Of a stretch of 64,000 nucleotides of DNA, positions 1 to 7,353 are shown piece after piece. The position numbers were made by a program, and so were the translations under genes. Below the pieces are notes generated by a model. The model saw nothing but the letters and a program-made list of their open reading frames with translations, did no database searches and was not told the origin of the DNA. This DNA is from Alicyclobacillus sp. SP_1 (GTDB lineage Bacteria > Bacillota > Bacilli > Alicyclobacillales > Alicyclobacillaceae): assembly GCF_024706985.1 (NCBI RefSeq), contig NZ_JAMCCX010000105.1, forward strand, positions 1-64,000, in the 5' to 3' direction. Numbering within the stretch: position 1 is the stretch's first letter; every line of letters begins with the position of its first letter.

Positions 1-153
1 AGGCGTTCGAGGCGTTCGAGGCGTTCGAGGCGTTCGAGGCGTTCGAGGCGTTCGAGGCGTTCGAGGCGTTCGAGGCGTTCGAGGCGATTGATGCGATTGA
101 TGCGATTGAGGCGTTTGAGGCGTTTGAGGCGTTTGAGGCGTTTGAGGCGTTTG
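1..153. repeat. 9-bp tandem repeat, 17 units
   Basis: Seventeen head-to-tail 9-bp units run from the window edge to 153. Nine are AGGCGTTCG (1-81), three are variants with ATTG (82-108), and five are AGGCGTTTG (109-153). In one plus-strand frame the changes are silent (TTC to TTT) or conservative (Glu to Asp, Phe to Ile), while another frame hits stop codons. This suggests a coding repeat rather than a neutral minisatellite. The array may continue upstream of the window. Confidence 0.95.
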
Positions 154-215
154 ATGCGAATACCTTGCCATATCAAAAACAGAAACCTGGTAGCTTATGG
201 CTTCCAGGTTTCTGA
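3..215 (+). CDS. 3' end of a possible (Glu-Ala-Phe)n repeat protein, partial
   Basis: The frame starting at base 3 is open from the window edge to a TGA at 213-215. It reads Ala-Phe-Glu repeated, then Glu/Asp-Ala-Ile units, then Glu-Ala-Phe again, followed by a short non-repetitive tail (DANTLPYQKQKPGS and a few more residues). Silent and conservative variation between units supports this frame. The start lies outside the window, so family and function cannot be named. The stop lies inside a hairpin that probably ends the opposite gene. It could also be untranslated repeat DNA. Confidence 0.35.
   Translation, partial: AFEAFEAFEAFEAFEAFEAFEAFEAFEAIDAIDAIEAFEAFEAFEAFEAFDANTLPYQKQKPGSLWLPGF
174..213 (-). 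terminator. hairpin terminator of the aldo/keto reductase gene
   Basis: A perfect 10-bp stem pairs AGAAACCTGG (181-190) with CCAGGTTTCT (204-213), with an inner AGC/GCT stem. Read on the minus strand it is followed by a T-rich run (complement of 174-180). It therefore fits a Rho-independent terminator for the gene ending at 263. Confidence 0.7.
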
Positions 216-262
216 TTCTTGCTCCCGTTTGGGCACGTATTCAACCGCAGTTTGAATCTCCT

Positions 263-1243
263 CTACGGCATCGCGTTGCCGCGCGCTGAGATAAGCAAGT
301 CATACCATTCCTCACGAGTCAGAGATACCTTTTCGGCATCGCGACACGCTTCAATGCGAGCGGGGTTGCGAGTCCCGATAACCGGTTGAATATGTGCCGG
401 GTGACGCATCAGCCAAGCCAGCAAAATCGCTTCCGGAGTGGTGTTTTTCTGCTCCGCATAGTCCGCGATTTTCGCCGCAGTTACGTGAACCGCATGATTC
501 TCCTTGTCTATGGGCCGGCCAGTATATAGTCCCTGCGCTAAAGGACCCCACGCTTGTAACTGAATATCCTCGGTCCGGCAGTATTCAATAGTTCCTTCAG
601 GGAAGTAGTCACGAAGTGAGGTGTCTTGATTGATGTTGACCACAGAATCCGCAAAACTGTGGCGGTATAAACTCATCTCCATTTGATTGACGACAATCGG
701 CATGTCGAGATAGGATTGCAGAAAATCCATTTGGGAGGCGCTCATGTTGGAGACTCCAAAGTGACGAACTTTCCCCTCCGACAGTAAATGGTCGAACGCC
801 TCAGCTACTTCCTCAGGTTCCATGAGAATATCCGGACGGTGGAGCAGCAAAATGTCTAGTGTTTCTATGCCGAGTCGCGAGAGGATACCGTCGACGCAAT
901 CGAGAATATAGTCTTTTGAGTAGTCGAAGCGCGTAAAGGGTGCGAGTTCATCAGCAAAACGGATGCCGCATTTCGATTGTAAAATTATTTGGTCGCGCAA
1001 GTGCTTGCGTTCTTTGAGCACTTCTCCGAAGACTTGTTCTGCTTTTCCCGATTTATAAATATTGGCATGGTCAAACATATTGATGCCGATGGCGAGTGCC
1101 GCTTCGACAGCAGCGTGAGCTTCCTTGACGTCCTCGGCGGTGTACTCGGTGCGATTCGACCAGTCAGCTCCGCCTAAGCCCATGCAGCCGTACACTAATT
1201 GACTTGCTTCCAAGTCACGCGTGTTCAACGGTATTTTTGTCAA
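263..1243 (-). CDS. aldo/keto reductase, YdhF-like
   Basis: NAD(P)H-dependent oxidoreductase of the aldo/keto reductase superfamily, probably cytosolic, with an unknown carbonyl substrate. The 326-residue barrel shows the usual catalytic set: Asp and Tyr in FDHANIY, Lys in QSKCG and His in LLHRPD. The C-terminal GTRNP segment binds the cofactor phosphate in relatives. The sequence resembles the E. coli YdhF branch. I chose the TTG at 1243 because AAGGAGGA (1251-1258) lies 7 bases upstream. Longer in-frame starts up to 1345 have no such site. It is monocistronic and divergent from the lipoprotein gene. Confidence 0.88.
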   Translation of the reverse strand: MTKIPLNTRDLEASQLVYGCMGLGGADWSNRTEYTAEDVKEAHAAVEAALAIGINMFDHANIYKSGKAEQVFGEVLKERKHLRDQIILQSKCGIRFADELAPFTRFDYSKDYILDCVDGILSRLGIETLDILLLHRPDILMEPEEVAEAFDHLLSEGKVRHFGVSNMSASQMDFLQSYLDMPIVVNQMEMSLYRHSFADSVVNINQDTSLRDYFPEGTIEYCRTEDIQLQAWGPLAQGLYTGRPIDKENHAVHVTAAKIADYAEQKNTTPEAILLAWLMRHPAHIQPVIGTRNPARIEACRDAEKVSLTREEWYDLLISARGNAMP

Positions 1244-1412
1244 CAGAAAGTCCTCCTTCATTGCGTGTCCATTGCACAACAGGTATGAGTCGTAAGAGAG
1301 CTTCACCCGTTGCAATAAATGGGCCATGCCCTGTTCTCTCTTCATTGTACATGAGTTGTAGCGCGAATGTTGTGGAATGGTGGAGCAGTGTGCCCCGAAA
1401 GGAGTCAGCAGG

Positions 1413-2837
1413 ATGAACTATCGTGCCATGGTCGGCCTGAGTCGGCGTATGACAACTTTTTCGAAATCGGTCCGGTTTCGGCAAAATAGACGGCCAAGAG
1501 CACTCTTCTGGGTGGCTGCGGCGGCTGCTTTCAGTACTGTGAGTGGCTGCGCTACCGTGCCGTCAAGCCATGGTCCCGTTCATACGTACGAGATTCATAC
1601 CAGTACAGAGGGGAGAGTTTCGAGCAAATCCCAAAGTTCTGCTCCTGCGTTGCTGAAGTCAACCGGTCAAGTTGTCTCCGGTTCGATGGCCGTGACGCGC
1701 ACTTTAGTTCACTTCAGTCCTGTCTCCGTCTCCTTCTCCAGTCCTGAGTTGGGATGGATGATTGGTCAGGGGGAAGTAAAGGAAAACGGACAACATGTCA
1801 TGGTCAACCAACTGTTGTTGACGGCGGACGGTGGGCGACATTGGGTGCCACGATACCAGACCGAAGGCACGCTCTCAAGCCTTTTTGCTCTAGGGTTTGA
1901 AGCTTGGTTCAGACAACAATTCGTCACCGCGAGCGGCAACGAGACGAGCACATTGGTCCATGCGCAGTTGGTCAGCGGCGTTGGTGGCGGAACGCCGTCG
2001 ACTGGCGGGGGACAGGATGCCGTGAGCGTTAGCACTCCACCGCTTCCAGAGCAGCCAAGTTTAGCGAGTGCCCCGATGAAGTTTATGACTCTGACGCATG
2101 CGTCAGTCAGGGGTCTCGACTTTGTGACATCGCGCGTGGGGTATGCCGATTCATCGCCTCGCGAGTTTCGCAATCGTTTGTTGCGGACCGTAAATGGTGG
2201 TCAAACTTGGAGCGAGATCCACATGCCCGCCATGGTCGGCGCGGGGATGATTGTCGGTATTTCGTTTTTGACTTCGCGGGACGGATGGATTTTTGAAGCC
2301 GGACAGCCCGGCGCTGGCCAGCAGCAAAAAGCAGTCTATGCAACTACAGATGGTGGCCGCACATGGGCCGCTTTGGATAATGTCGATCTCGGTAGTTCCA
2401 TGGCTGCTGCCGATGCAGCCGGGGTGAGCGGGGGAGGGGGAGCGGGAAACGCAACGGGGACGACCGTGAGTGGAGACAACTTGGGAGGATTGCCAGGGAG
2501 CGGATCGACCGAGAGTCAAGAGAGTACGGTGTCTCTCAGTGGGCTGAACTTAGGTGGGTATGCGAAAGGCATTCAATTTCTCAACCGAAGCGCGGGGTGG
2601 CTTTGGGAGAGCCGCGGGTTTTTGATGGAGTCGACGAATGGTGGCCGCACTTGGCATGACAATGCTTTGTCTGCACATTCCTGGTTTGAAGTTATGGATG
2701 TCAGTTTTGTCAATGGACAAGATGGATTTGCCTTATGCCGAGACCTACAAGACGTTCAAAATTTGTCGTATGTGCTGGAGGAGACTACGAACAGTGGCCG
2801 CACTTGGCGAGTTATTCGGCATTGGCCGCTGGTGTAG
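1413..2837 (+). CDS. Asp-box (Ycf48-like) repeat lipoprotein
   Basis: Predicted surface lipoprotein of 474 residues. An N-terminal basic stretch and an Ala-rich hydrophobic segment end in a lipobox (VSGC, Cys46). The rest contains at least five Asp-box/BNR-type motifs of the form S/T-x-D/N-x-G-x-T-W, such as TADGGRHW, TVNGGQTW, TTDGGRTW, STNGGRTW and TTNSGRTW. Such motifs mark beta-propellers of the sialidase and photosystem II assembly factor Ycf48 type. Two Gly/Ser-rich linkers interrupt the blades. The ATG at 1413 follows AAAGGAG at 1398-1404. No catalytic residues can be assigned, so the role is unknown and binding or scaffolding is likely. Confidence 0.8.
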   Translation: MNYRAMVGLSRRMTTFSKSVRFRQNRRPRALFWVAAAAAFSTVSGCATVPSSHGPVHTYEIHTSTEGRVSSKSQSSAPALLKSTGQVVSGSMAVTRTLVHFSPVSVSFSSPELGWMIGQGEVKENGQHVMVNQLLLTADGGRHWVPRYQTEGTLSSLFALGFEAWFRQQFVTASGNETSTLVHAQLVSGVGGGTPSTGGGQDAVSVSTPPLPEQPSLASAPMKFMTLTHASVRGLDFVTSRVGYADSSPREFRNRLLRTVNGGQTWSEIHMPAMVGAGMIVGISFLTSRDGWIFEAGQPGAGQQQKAVYATTDGGRTWAALDNVDLGSSMAAADAAGVSGGGGAGNATGTTVSGDNLGGLPGSGSTESQESTVSLSGLNLGGYAKGIQFLNRSAGWLWESRGFLMESTNGGRTWHDNALSAHSWFEVMDVSFVNGQDGFALCRDLQDVQNLSYVLEETTNSGRTWRVIRHWPLV

Positions 2838-2881
2838 TGCCATCGGTGTGAATTCGCCGCGTCCGACCGAGTCAACAAGAC

Positions 2882-2908
2882 TCAGGGCAAAGCGATGGTC
2901 TGCCCTGA
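2882..2908. terminator. hairpin between convergent genes
   Basis: An 8-bp perfect inverted repeat, TCAGGGCA (2882-2889) and TGCCCTGA (2901-2908), has an 11-base loop. It lies between the lipoprotein gene (ends 2837) and mgtC (ends 2920). T-rich tails are weak on both strands, so terminator function is plausible rather than clear. Confidence 0.45.
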
Positions 2909-2919
2909 AGTCCGCTACT

Positions 2920-3648
2920 TTACTGTGCGTCGAGCGCCGTCCAACTGACGGCAGATACGGATGGGTCGAGGCTGAGGCGGCTCACCAATTGCTCCATCGA
3001 TACGTCGTCTGCTCCCGTTCGCTCAATATCCGCCTCAACTTGAACGACATCACGTCCATCGGCTAAATCTTCGCTGCGCAGGGCATACAATCGCAAGCCA
3101 GGAGTTGAGAGTGCCTCCGCCAGCATGACTCGCACACGTGCTTCTTCGGAGGCCTTGCAAACCGTTCGAAAGCGGTACGAGGTGACAATTTCGGCACTTT
3201 CTCCTCCGCGGGGGTGATGGTCGAGCACGTGTGCGACAGGCCGTAGGAATATGTTGCCGACAATGACGAACGCTGTTGCTGCAACGGCTTCGAGGTAGAA
3301 GTGGTTTCCAGACAACATACCGACGGCTGCAGAGCACCACATCGTCGCGGCTGTATTGATGCCGCGGATGTTGACGCCGTCACGAAGGATAATTCCAGCT
3401 CCGAGAAAACCCATGCCGGAAATGATGTAGGCGTCAATCCGAGTGGGGTCGTAGCCCGGAGGACCGGGAATGCGAACGGCGACTCCGACAAACAGAGCAG
3501 CACCGAGTGCAACCAGTGCGTTGGTGCGCAGTCCGGCCGTTCGCTGTCGCCATTGTCGCTCCGCTCCGATGGCTGCACCAAGCACGAGTGCGATGGCGGT
3601 TGCGATTAAGAAAGCTGTTAGTGAGGTGTTCGGTGTGTATGGATTCAT
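2920..3648 (-). CDS. MgtC/SapB family membrane protein
   Basis: A 242-residue integral membrane protein of the MgtC/SapB family. Such proteins modulate ATP synthase or magnesium homeostasis in some bacteria and are of unclear function in others. The N-terminal half has four to five hydrophobic segments with family motifs GAAIGAERQ, AGLRTNALVALGAALF, GMGFLGAGII and INTAATMWCSAAVG. The C-terminal half, from about residue 150, is soluble and resembles the ACT-like tail of longer MgtC proteins. AAGGA sits only two bases before the ATG at 3648, which is tight. The gene stands alone. Confidence 0.9.
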   Translation of the reverse strand: MNPYTPNTSLTAFLIATAIALVLGAAIGAERQWRQRTAGLRTNALVALGAALFVGVAVRIPGPPGYDPTRIDAYIISGMGFLGAGIILRDGVNIRGINTAATMWCSAAVGMLSGNHFYLEAVAATAFVIVGNIFLRPVAHVLDHHPRGGESAEIVTSYRFRTVCKASEEARVRVMLAEALSTPGLRLYALRSEDLADGRDVVQVEADIERTGADDVSMEQLVSRLSLDPSVSAVSWTALDAQ

Positions 3649-3880
3649 GGTCCTTGCATAGCCATCCTTTTTTAAAGAGTATCAGTCAATGGGCTATTTG
3701 TACCATACTTACGACGGAAAGTACCATGGCTACGATTAAATATCCTCTCATGACGCCAAAGAAGCGCCCCCCTGTACATTCTTCGTCCGGTCGGTGCGTC
3801 AAGGAACGAAGGCGAGGAGGGTCTCGCCGTGTCAGCATGGACAGAAATGGACGGGTGAAGCTCTGCGCTCATGGTAACGG

Positions 3881-4315
3881 CTACTCTATTCGCTGCTCCA
3901 ATTCGGAAAGAAACTGGTTGACGCGGTCCCGGATGGCATCTCGCACTTCGCGGAACTTGTTGTCGATATCCTGGTCGGTGCCGACGGCCTTTGCAGGGTC
4001 TTCAAATCCCCAGTGGAGGCGGCGGACGTGTGGTGGTGTCACGGGACAGCGGTCGTTCGCGTCTCCGCATAAAGTGATGACATAATCTGCTGCGTTGAGA
4101 ATTTCGGGGTCTATGAGGTCTGACGTGTGTCCGGAAATGTCGACGCCTGCTTCTTTCATGGTGGCCACGGCGCGCGGATTGAGACCGTGCGTCTCGATTC
4201 CGGCACTATAAACTGTAACCGTTCCGCCGGACAGTTTCCTTGCCCAACCTTCCGCCATTTGGCTGCGGCACGAATTTCCGGTACAGAGGAAGTACAATAG
4301 GGGTTTCTCCGGCAT
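3881..4315 (-). CDS. arsC: arsenate reductase, low-molecular-weight phosphatase fold
   Basis: Thioredoxin-coupled arsenate reductase reducing arsenate to arsenite in the cytosol. The 144-residue protein has the P-loop CTGNSCR near the N-terminus, where the first Cys is the nucleophile. The resolving pair lies in [12 protein letters not shown], as in the Staphylococcus/Bacillus ArsC class. AAGGAGGT lies a few bases before the ATG at 4315. No arsR or arsenite exporter is adjacent in the window. A palindrome 43 bases upstream of the start is a candidate operator. Confidence 0.92.
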   Translation of the reverse strand: MPEKPLLYFLCTGNSCRSQMAEGWARKLSGGTVTVYSAGIETHGLNPRAVATMKEAGVDISGHTSDLIDPEILNAADYVITLCGDANDRCPVTPPHVRRLHWGFEDPAKAVGTDQDIDNKFREVRDAIRDRVNQFLSELEQRIE

Positions 4316-4357
4316 AGTGGGTACCTCCTTAGGGCGTCTCGCATTATAATTCAGTCC

Positions 4358-4381
4358 ATTATAATATAATCATATTATAAT
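4358..4381. promoter_or_regulatory. palindromic operator candidate upstream of arsC
   Basis: ATTATAATAT (4358-4367) and ATATTATAAT (4372-4381) form a perfect 10-bp inverted repeat with a 4-base spacer. A further ATTATAAT copy is at 4343-4350. On the minus strand a TTGCCT box (complement of 4387-4392) lies just upstream, so the palindrome overlaps the expected -10 region of arsC. An ArsR-type repressor site is possible. The 4340-4450 stretch is much richer in A and T than its surroundings. Confidence 0.5.
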
Positions 4382-4466
4382 TAATAAGGCAATGAAGAAC
4401 CCACTGTAACAGTAAATTTTATAAAATTACATAATTTACAATAAAACTAACATTGAACAACCTTTC

Positions 4467-5090
4467 TTAGGGATGATCGGAGTGTTCCACCACCCAATAT
4501 CCGTAGAAAATGGTTGTCTGTAGAATGGTGTTTTCCCAACCCTGTGCGAAGTGATAGGTAAGCGGGCGTAGCGAAGAGGCTTCTAGTGCGGCAGCTGTTT
4601 CATAAAATGTCCAGAAGAACATCTGGATATTTGCCAATCCAGCTGTCGCATCAATACTTCGCGCATCGTGAAAAGGCAACCCGGTTCGGCGCTCGCTGAC
4701 AGTAAAGTAGAAGCGTCCACCGTCTGCAAGAACGGCCGCTATATTGCCGATGACTTCGGTCAAATCCTCGCAAAAATCAAAGCATCCGCTGGCTAAGACT
4801 ACGTCGAATTTTCCTAATTCTGTAGGTAGTGGATGGTGAAAGTCATGGACTAAGTACGTACCTGATGGCCGCGATTGGCGTGCCGCATCGATCATCGCCG
4901 GCGATAGATCGATGCCGACGACATCTACGTCCATTGGCAGTCCACTGGTAAAGTGTCCTGGGCCACAACCGACATCGAGTACCCGTTTCCCGGCCTGGAC
5001 GTTCTCTGCGAGAAATTCCTCTAAGTATGGCAAAAAGTGAGCCAAAGGTCTGGAAGCATCAGCGTATATCGAGGCAACTTGATTGAACAT
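4467..5090 (-). CDS. class I SAM-dependent methyltransferase
   Basis: Cytosolic methyltransferase of the Rossmann type, about 207 residues. Motif I is VLDVGCGPGHF, motif II ends at GIDLS, and the acidic loop and FDVVLASGCFD follow. The substrate is not evident. It lacks the conserved Cys set of ArsM, so an arsenite methylation role is not supported despite the arsC neighbour. ATG 5090 has AAGAAGG 10 bases upstream. An in-frame GTG at 5099 gives three more residues but lies too close to that site. It lies upstream of arsC on the same strand but is separated by 151 AT-rich bases holding a probable arsC promoter. Confidence 0.8.
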   Translation of the reverse strand: MFNQVASIYADASRPLAHFLPYLEEFLAENVQAGKRVLDVGCGPGHFTSGLPMDVDVVGIDLSPAMIDAARQSRPSGTYLVHDFHHPLPTELGKFDVVLASGCFDFCEDLTEVIGNIAAVLADGGRFYFTVSERRTGLPFHDARSIDATAGLANIQMFFWTFYETAAALEASSLRPLTYHFAQGWENTILQTTIFYGYWVVEHSDHP

Positions 5091-5276
5091 TTTTGCCACG
5101 CCTTCTTAATCGTTGCGCAATGGATTCACTAGCCTTACTCCCCCGCTCATGATGATACATGTTTTCCCTGTCATGATGTATTATAGAGCAAAGTGTTCTA
5201 TTCTTTCTATCGGTTCTGTTACTTTCCTTATACAGTTGCGCCTTAGGAGACACTTTGAACATCGCGAGGTGGTCTT

Positions 5277-5933
5277 GTGCAGAAACTGCGACAAGAACCG
5301 AGACAAGCGTATTGGCGGGAATTTCTTACGTTTCCTCACATTGCCGGTATGGTGGGACTGTTTGCACTCAGCTTTGTTTGGACTCTCTGGAATGCCACAA
5401 AGTGGTTTGAGTGGATTTCGTTGCTCATCGGCATAGCGACTTATGGCGTCTCTGAGTATGCGACACATCGCTTTTTGTTCCATATGCAGCCGCCCAAGCG
5501 TATCTGGATGCGGCGCCTCGTCGAGCGCCTGCATTATCATCATCACGAAGATCCCACGAACCTCCACTTACTCTTTCTGCCGCTGTGGTATACAATTCCG
5601 AACTTCTTGATAGCTGGAGCGATTTGTTATGCGGTCACGGGTCGGTTTGTGGAGGTCAACGCGTTTTTGACGGGTGTCATGGGGTACTTACTGGTCTATG
5701 AATGGACGCATTACGTCGCACATCGTCCCATTGTGCCGCGAACACCGTGGGGGCGCTGGATGAAAAAAGTGCACTTGTGGCATCACTTCAAGAATGAACA
5801 CTATTGGTTTGGCGTGACCAATCCAGGGATGGATTTTCTCTTAGGAACGTTTGAAGACGAGCGGTCCGTCCCGAAAAGCACTTCCGTTCGAAAGCTGTAC
5901 GCGGAGGAAAGCGTTGAAACCGACGGAAGGTAG
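5277..5933 (+). CDS. fatty acid hydroxylase / sterol desaturase superfamily protein
   Basis: Predicted membrane di-iron hydroxylase of 218 residues. It carries the histidine clusters of the family: HRFLFH, HYHHH, THYVAHRP and HLWHHFKNEHYWFG. Hydrophobic segments flank them, consistent with four helices and a cytosolic di-iron site. Relatives hydroxylate fatty acyl chains, carotenoids or sterols, and the substrate here cannot be told. GTG 5277 follows a GAGGTGG at 5265-5271. It is closely followed by glpP (31 bases), so the two may share a transcript. Confidence 0.85.
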   Translation: MQKLRQEPRQAYWREFLTFPHIAGMVGLFALSFVWTLWNATKWFEWISLLIGIATYGVSEYATHRFLFHMQPPKRIWMRRLVERLHYHHHEDPTNLHLLFLPLWYTIPNFLIAGAICYAVTGRFVEVNAFLTGVMGYLLVYEWTHYVAHRPIVPRTPWGRWMKKVHLWHHFKNEHYWFGVTNPGMDFLLGTFEDERSVPKSTSVRKLYAEESVETDGR

Positions 5934-5964
5934 CGCGGGAGCGGGGCATAGCGGGGGATGACAA

Positions 5965-6516
5965 GTGCACTTTGACGGGCAGAAAGTGATTCCGGCAGCC
6001 CGAACCGTGAAAGACTTCGAAGAATTATTAGCAGCGCGTGAGCAGACGCTCATCTTGTTGAATGCGCATTTGGCTCAAATTCCGCGTTTGGTTCATATGG
6101 CGCACCAGAGCCAAAAGAAGGTTTTTCTTCATGCTGACTTTGTTCAGGGACTGAAGCAGGATGAGGCAGGGGCACAATTTCTCTGTCAGGTTGTAAGGCC
6201 GGATGGTATCATCTCGACCCACTCCAATGTGGTGGTGACAGCGCGAAAACACCGTGTCACGGCCATTCAGCGCATTTTTCTCCTTGATTCGCATTCCCTA
6301 GAAACGAGTTACCGTGTGCTTCAAGCATCACAGCCAGACTATATTGAGGTTTTGCCGGGTCTTTTGCCAGAGGTACTGAGAGAAGTAGCAAAGAGGTCTG
6401 GCATTCCTATGATTGCTGGAGGATTTATTAAATCTGCAGAAGATGTGGCCACAGTTTTGAATGCAGGTGCCGTGGCAGTGACCACGTCGACCAAATCCCT
6501 GTGGTCATTCGCATAA
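5965..6516 (+). CDS. glpP: glycerol-3-phosphate responsive antiterminator
   Basis: RNA-binding antiterminator that, in Bacillus, binds glycerol-3-phosphate and lets transcription pass leader terminators of glp genes. The 183-residue TIM-barrel protein shows family stretches KKVFLHADFVQGL, PDGIISTHSNVV, QRIFLLDSHSLE and EVLPGLLPEV, then PMIAGGFIKSAEDV. The start is GTG 5965 after GGGGGATG. No glpF, glpK or glpD lies in this window, so its targets must be elsewhere. Confidence 0.92.
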   Translation: MHFDGQKVIPAARTVKDFEELLAAREQTLILLNAHLAQIPRLVHMAHQSQKKVFLHADFVQGLKQDEAGAQFLCQVVRPDGIISTHSNVVVTARKHRVTAIQRIFLLDSHSLETSYRVLQASQPDYIEVLPGLLPEVLREVAKRSGIPMIAGGFIKSAEDVATVLNAGAVAVTTSTKSLWSFA

Positions 6517-6527
6517 AAAATAAATGA

Positions 6528-6597
6528 CCGTTGGGCGCATTCGCTCTTCCCAAATCAACATGGGAAGAGCGAATCTGTATGTGTACTCGGCCAACGG
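6528..6597 (-). terminator. nested hairpin between glpP and the DUF2231 gene
   Basis: A perfect 14-bp stem pairs ATTCGCTCTTCCCA (6539-6552) with its complement at 6561-6574, loop 8. It is enclosed by a second stem CCGTTGG (6528-6534) with CCAACGG (6591-6597). On the minus strand a T-rich run (complement of 6513-6525) follows, which suits termination of the DUF2231 gene. No T-run follows on the plus strand. Confidence 0.65.
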
Positions 6598-6624
6598 AGA
6601 CATGGTTTAGCGCCCATGTCAAAA

Positions 6625-7212
6625 TTACGCCCGCACCCGCAAGGTTTGCTGCAGTGGCTGACGGAAAGTCGATGGAGTGCCCGCTCCATAATGATAGACC
6701 ATGGTGCCGCCGAGATGCCCGGTGATGGAGACCATGATGACGGCAATCAGAACGAGGAGTGTGGACAGCCAGGTTGGCCTACCTCTCCCGCGCCCGAACA
6801 AGGTCCAACGCTCTTTGTCGCGTTTATTGAAGTCTGGGTACCGTGTGAAGCTCCGGACGAGCACGGCTAGAATGGCGGCGAGAATGGTAATGACCGCGTC
6901 GAGCTGGTGTTCTGACAGCACTTTTGCGGCGGCTGGGGTGAAGCGGACATACTGCTCGGAGATGACGCCAGCTGCAGCGGCTGCAATACAGGCAAAGACC
7001 GAGAGAAAGACGACCCAGTAGCCAGCGCGATCGTAAAAACGTGTTTCCGACGGAGGCAAAATAATGCGCAAAATTTCAATCAGCAGCGCGAGGAAGAGCA
7101 GCGCAATTGGAAAGTGAACAATCATGGGATGAATCGTTGCCGGGAACACATGCAGTCCAAAATGAATCCATGCTCCGAGCAGTGCAGACCAAATGGATTT
7201 CAGAAAACTCAC
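6625..7212 (-). CDS. DUF2231 membrane protein
   Basis: Four-helix membrane protein of 195 residues with the DUF2231 signature HPMIVHFPIALLF near the N-terminus and HLGGTMVYHYGAG near the C-terminus. The family is found in many bacteria and its paired histidines hint at heme or metal binding, but the function is not established. I chose GTG 7212 because CGAGGTG (complement of 7218-7224) lies five bases upstream. A longer frame starts at 7269 without a ribosome site. Confidence 0.82.
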   Translation of the reverse strand: MSFLKSIWSALLGAWIHFGLHVFPATIHPMIVHFPIALLFLALLIEILRIILPPSETRFYDRAGYWVVFLSVFACIAAAAAGVISEQYVRFTPAAAKVLSEHQLDAVITILAAILAVLVRSFTRYPDFNKRDKERWTLFGRGRGRPTWLSTLLVLIAVIMVSITGHLGGTMVYHYGAGTPSTFRQPLQQTLRVRA

Positions 7213-7353
7213 GAAAACACCTCGTTTTGTCAAATAGACTTGGACCGAGGACCCGTCAAGATGTGACATACATCACCGCGTCCCGGATAAGTATCTTTAC
7301 CCACCCCTGTGGAACAACCTCTCGCACTATTGTCTCTATTTCATTTCGCGGTT

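Noticed and set aside
1-153. CRISPR array
   Set aside because: Units are 9 bp with no spacers, far shorter than CRISPR repeats, and no cas genes are near.
4467-5090. arsM (arsenite methyltransferase) by position next to arsC
   Set aside because: The conserved cysteines of ArsM are missing; only generic methyltransferase motifs are present.
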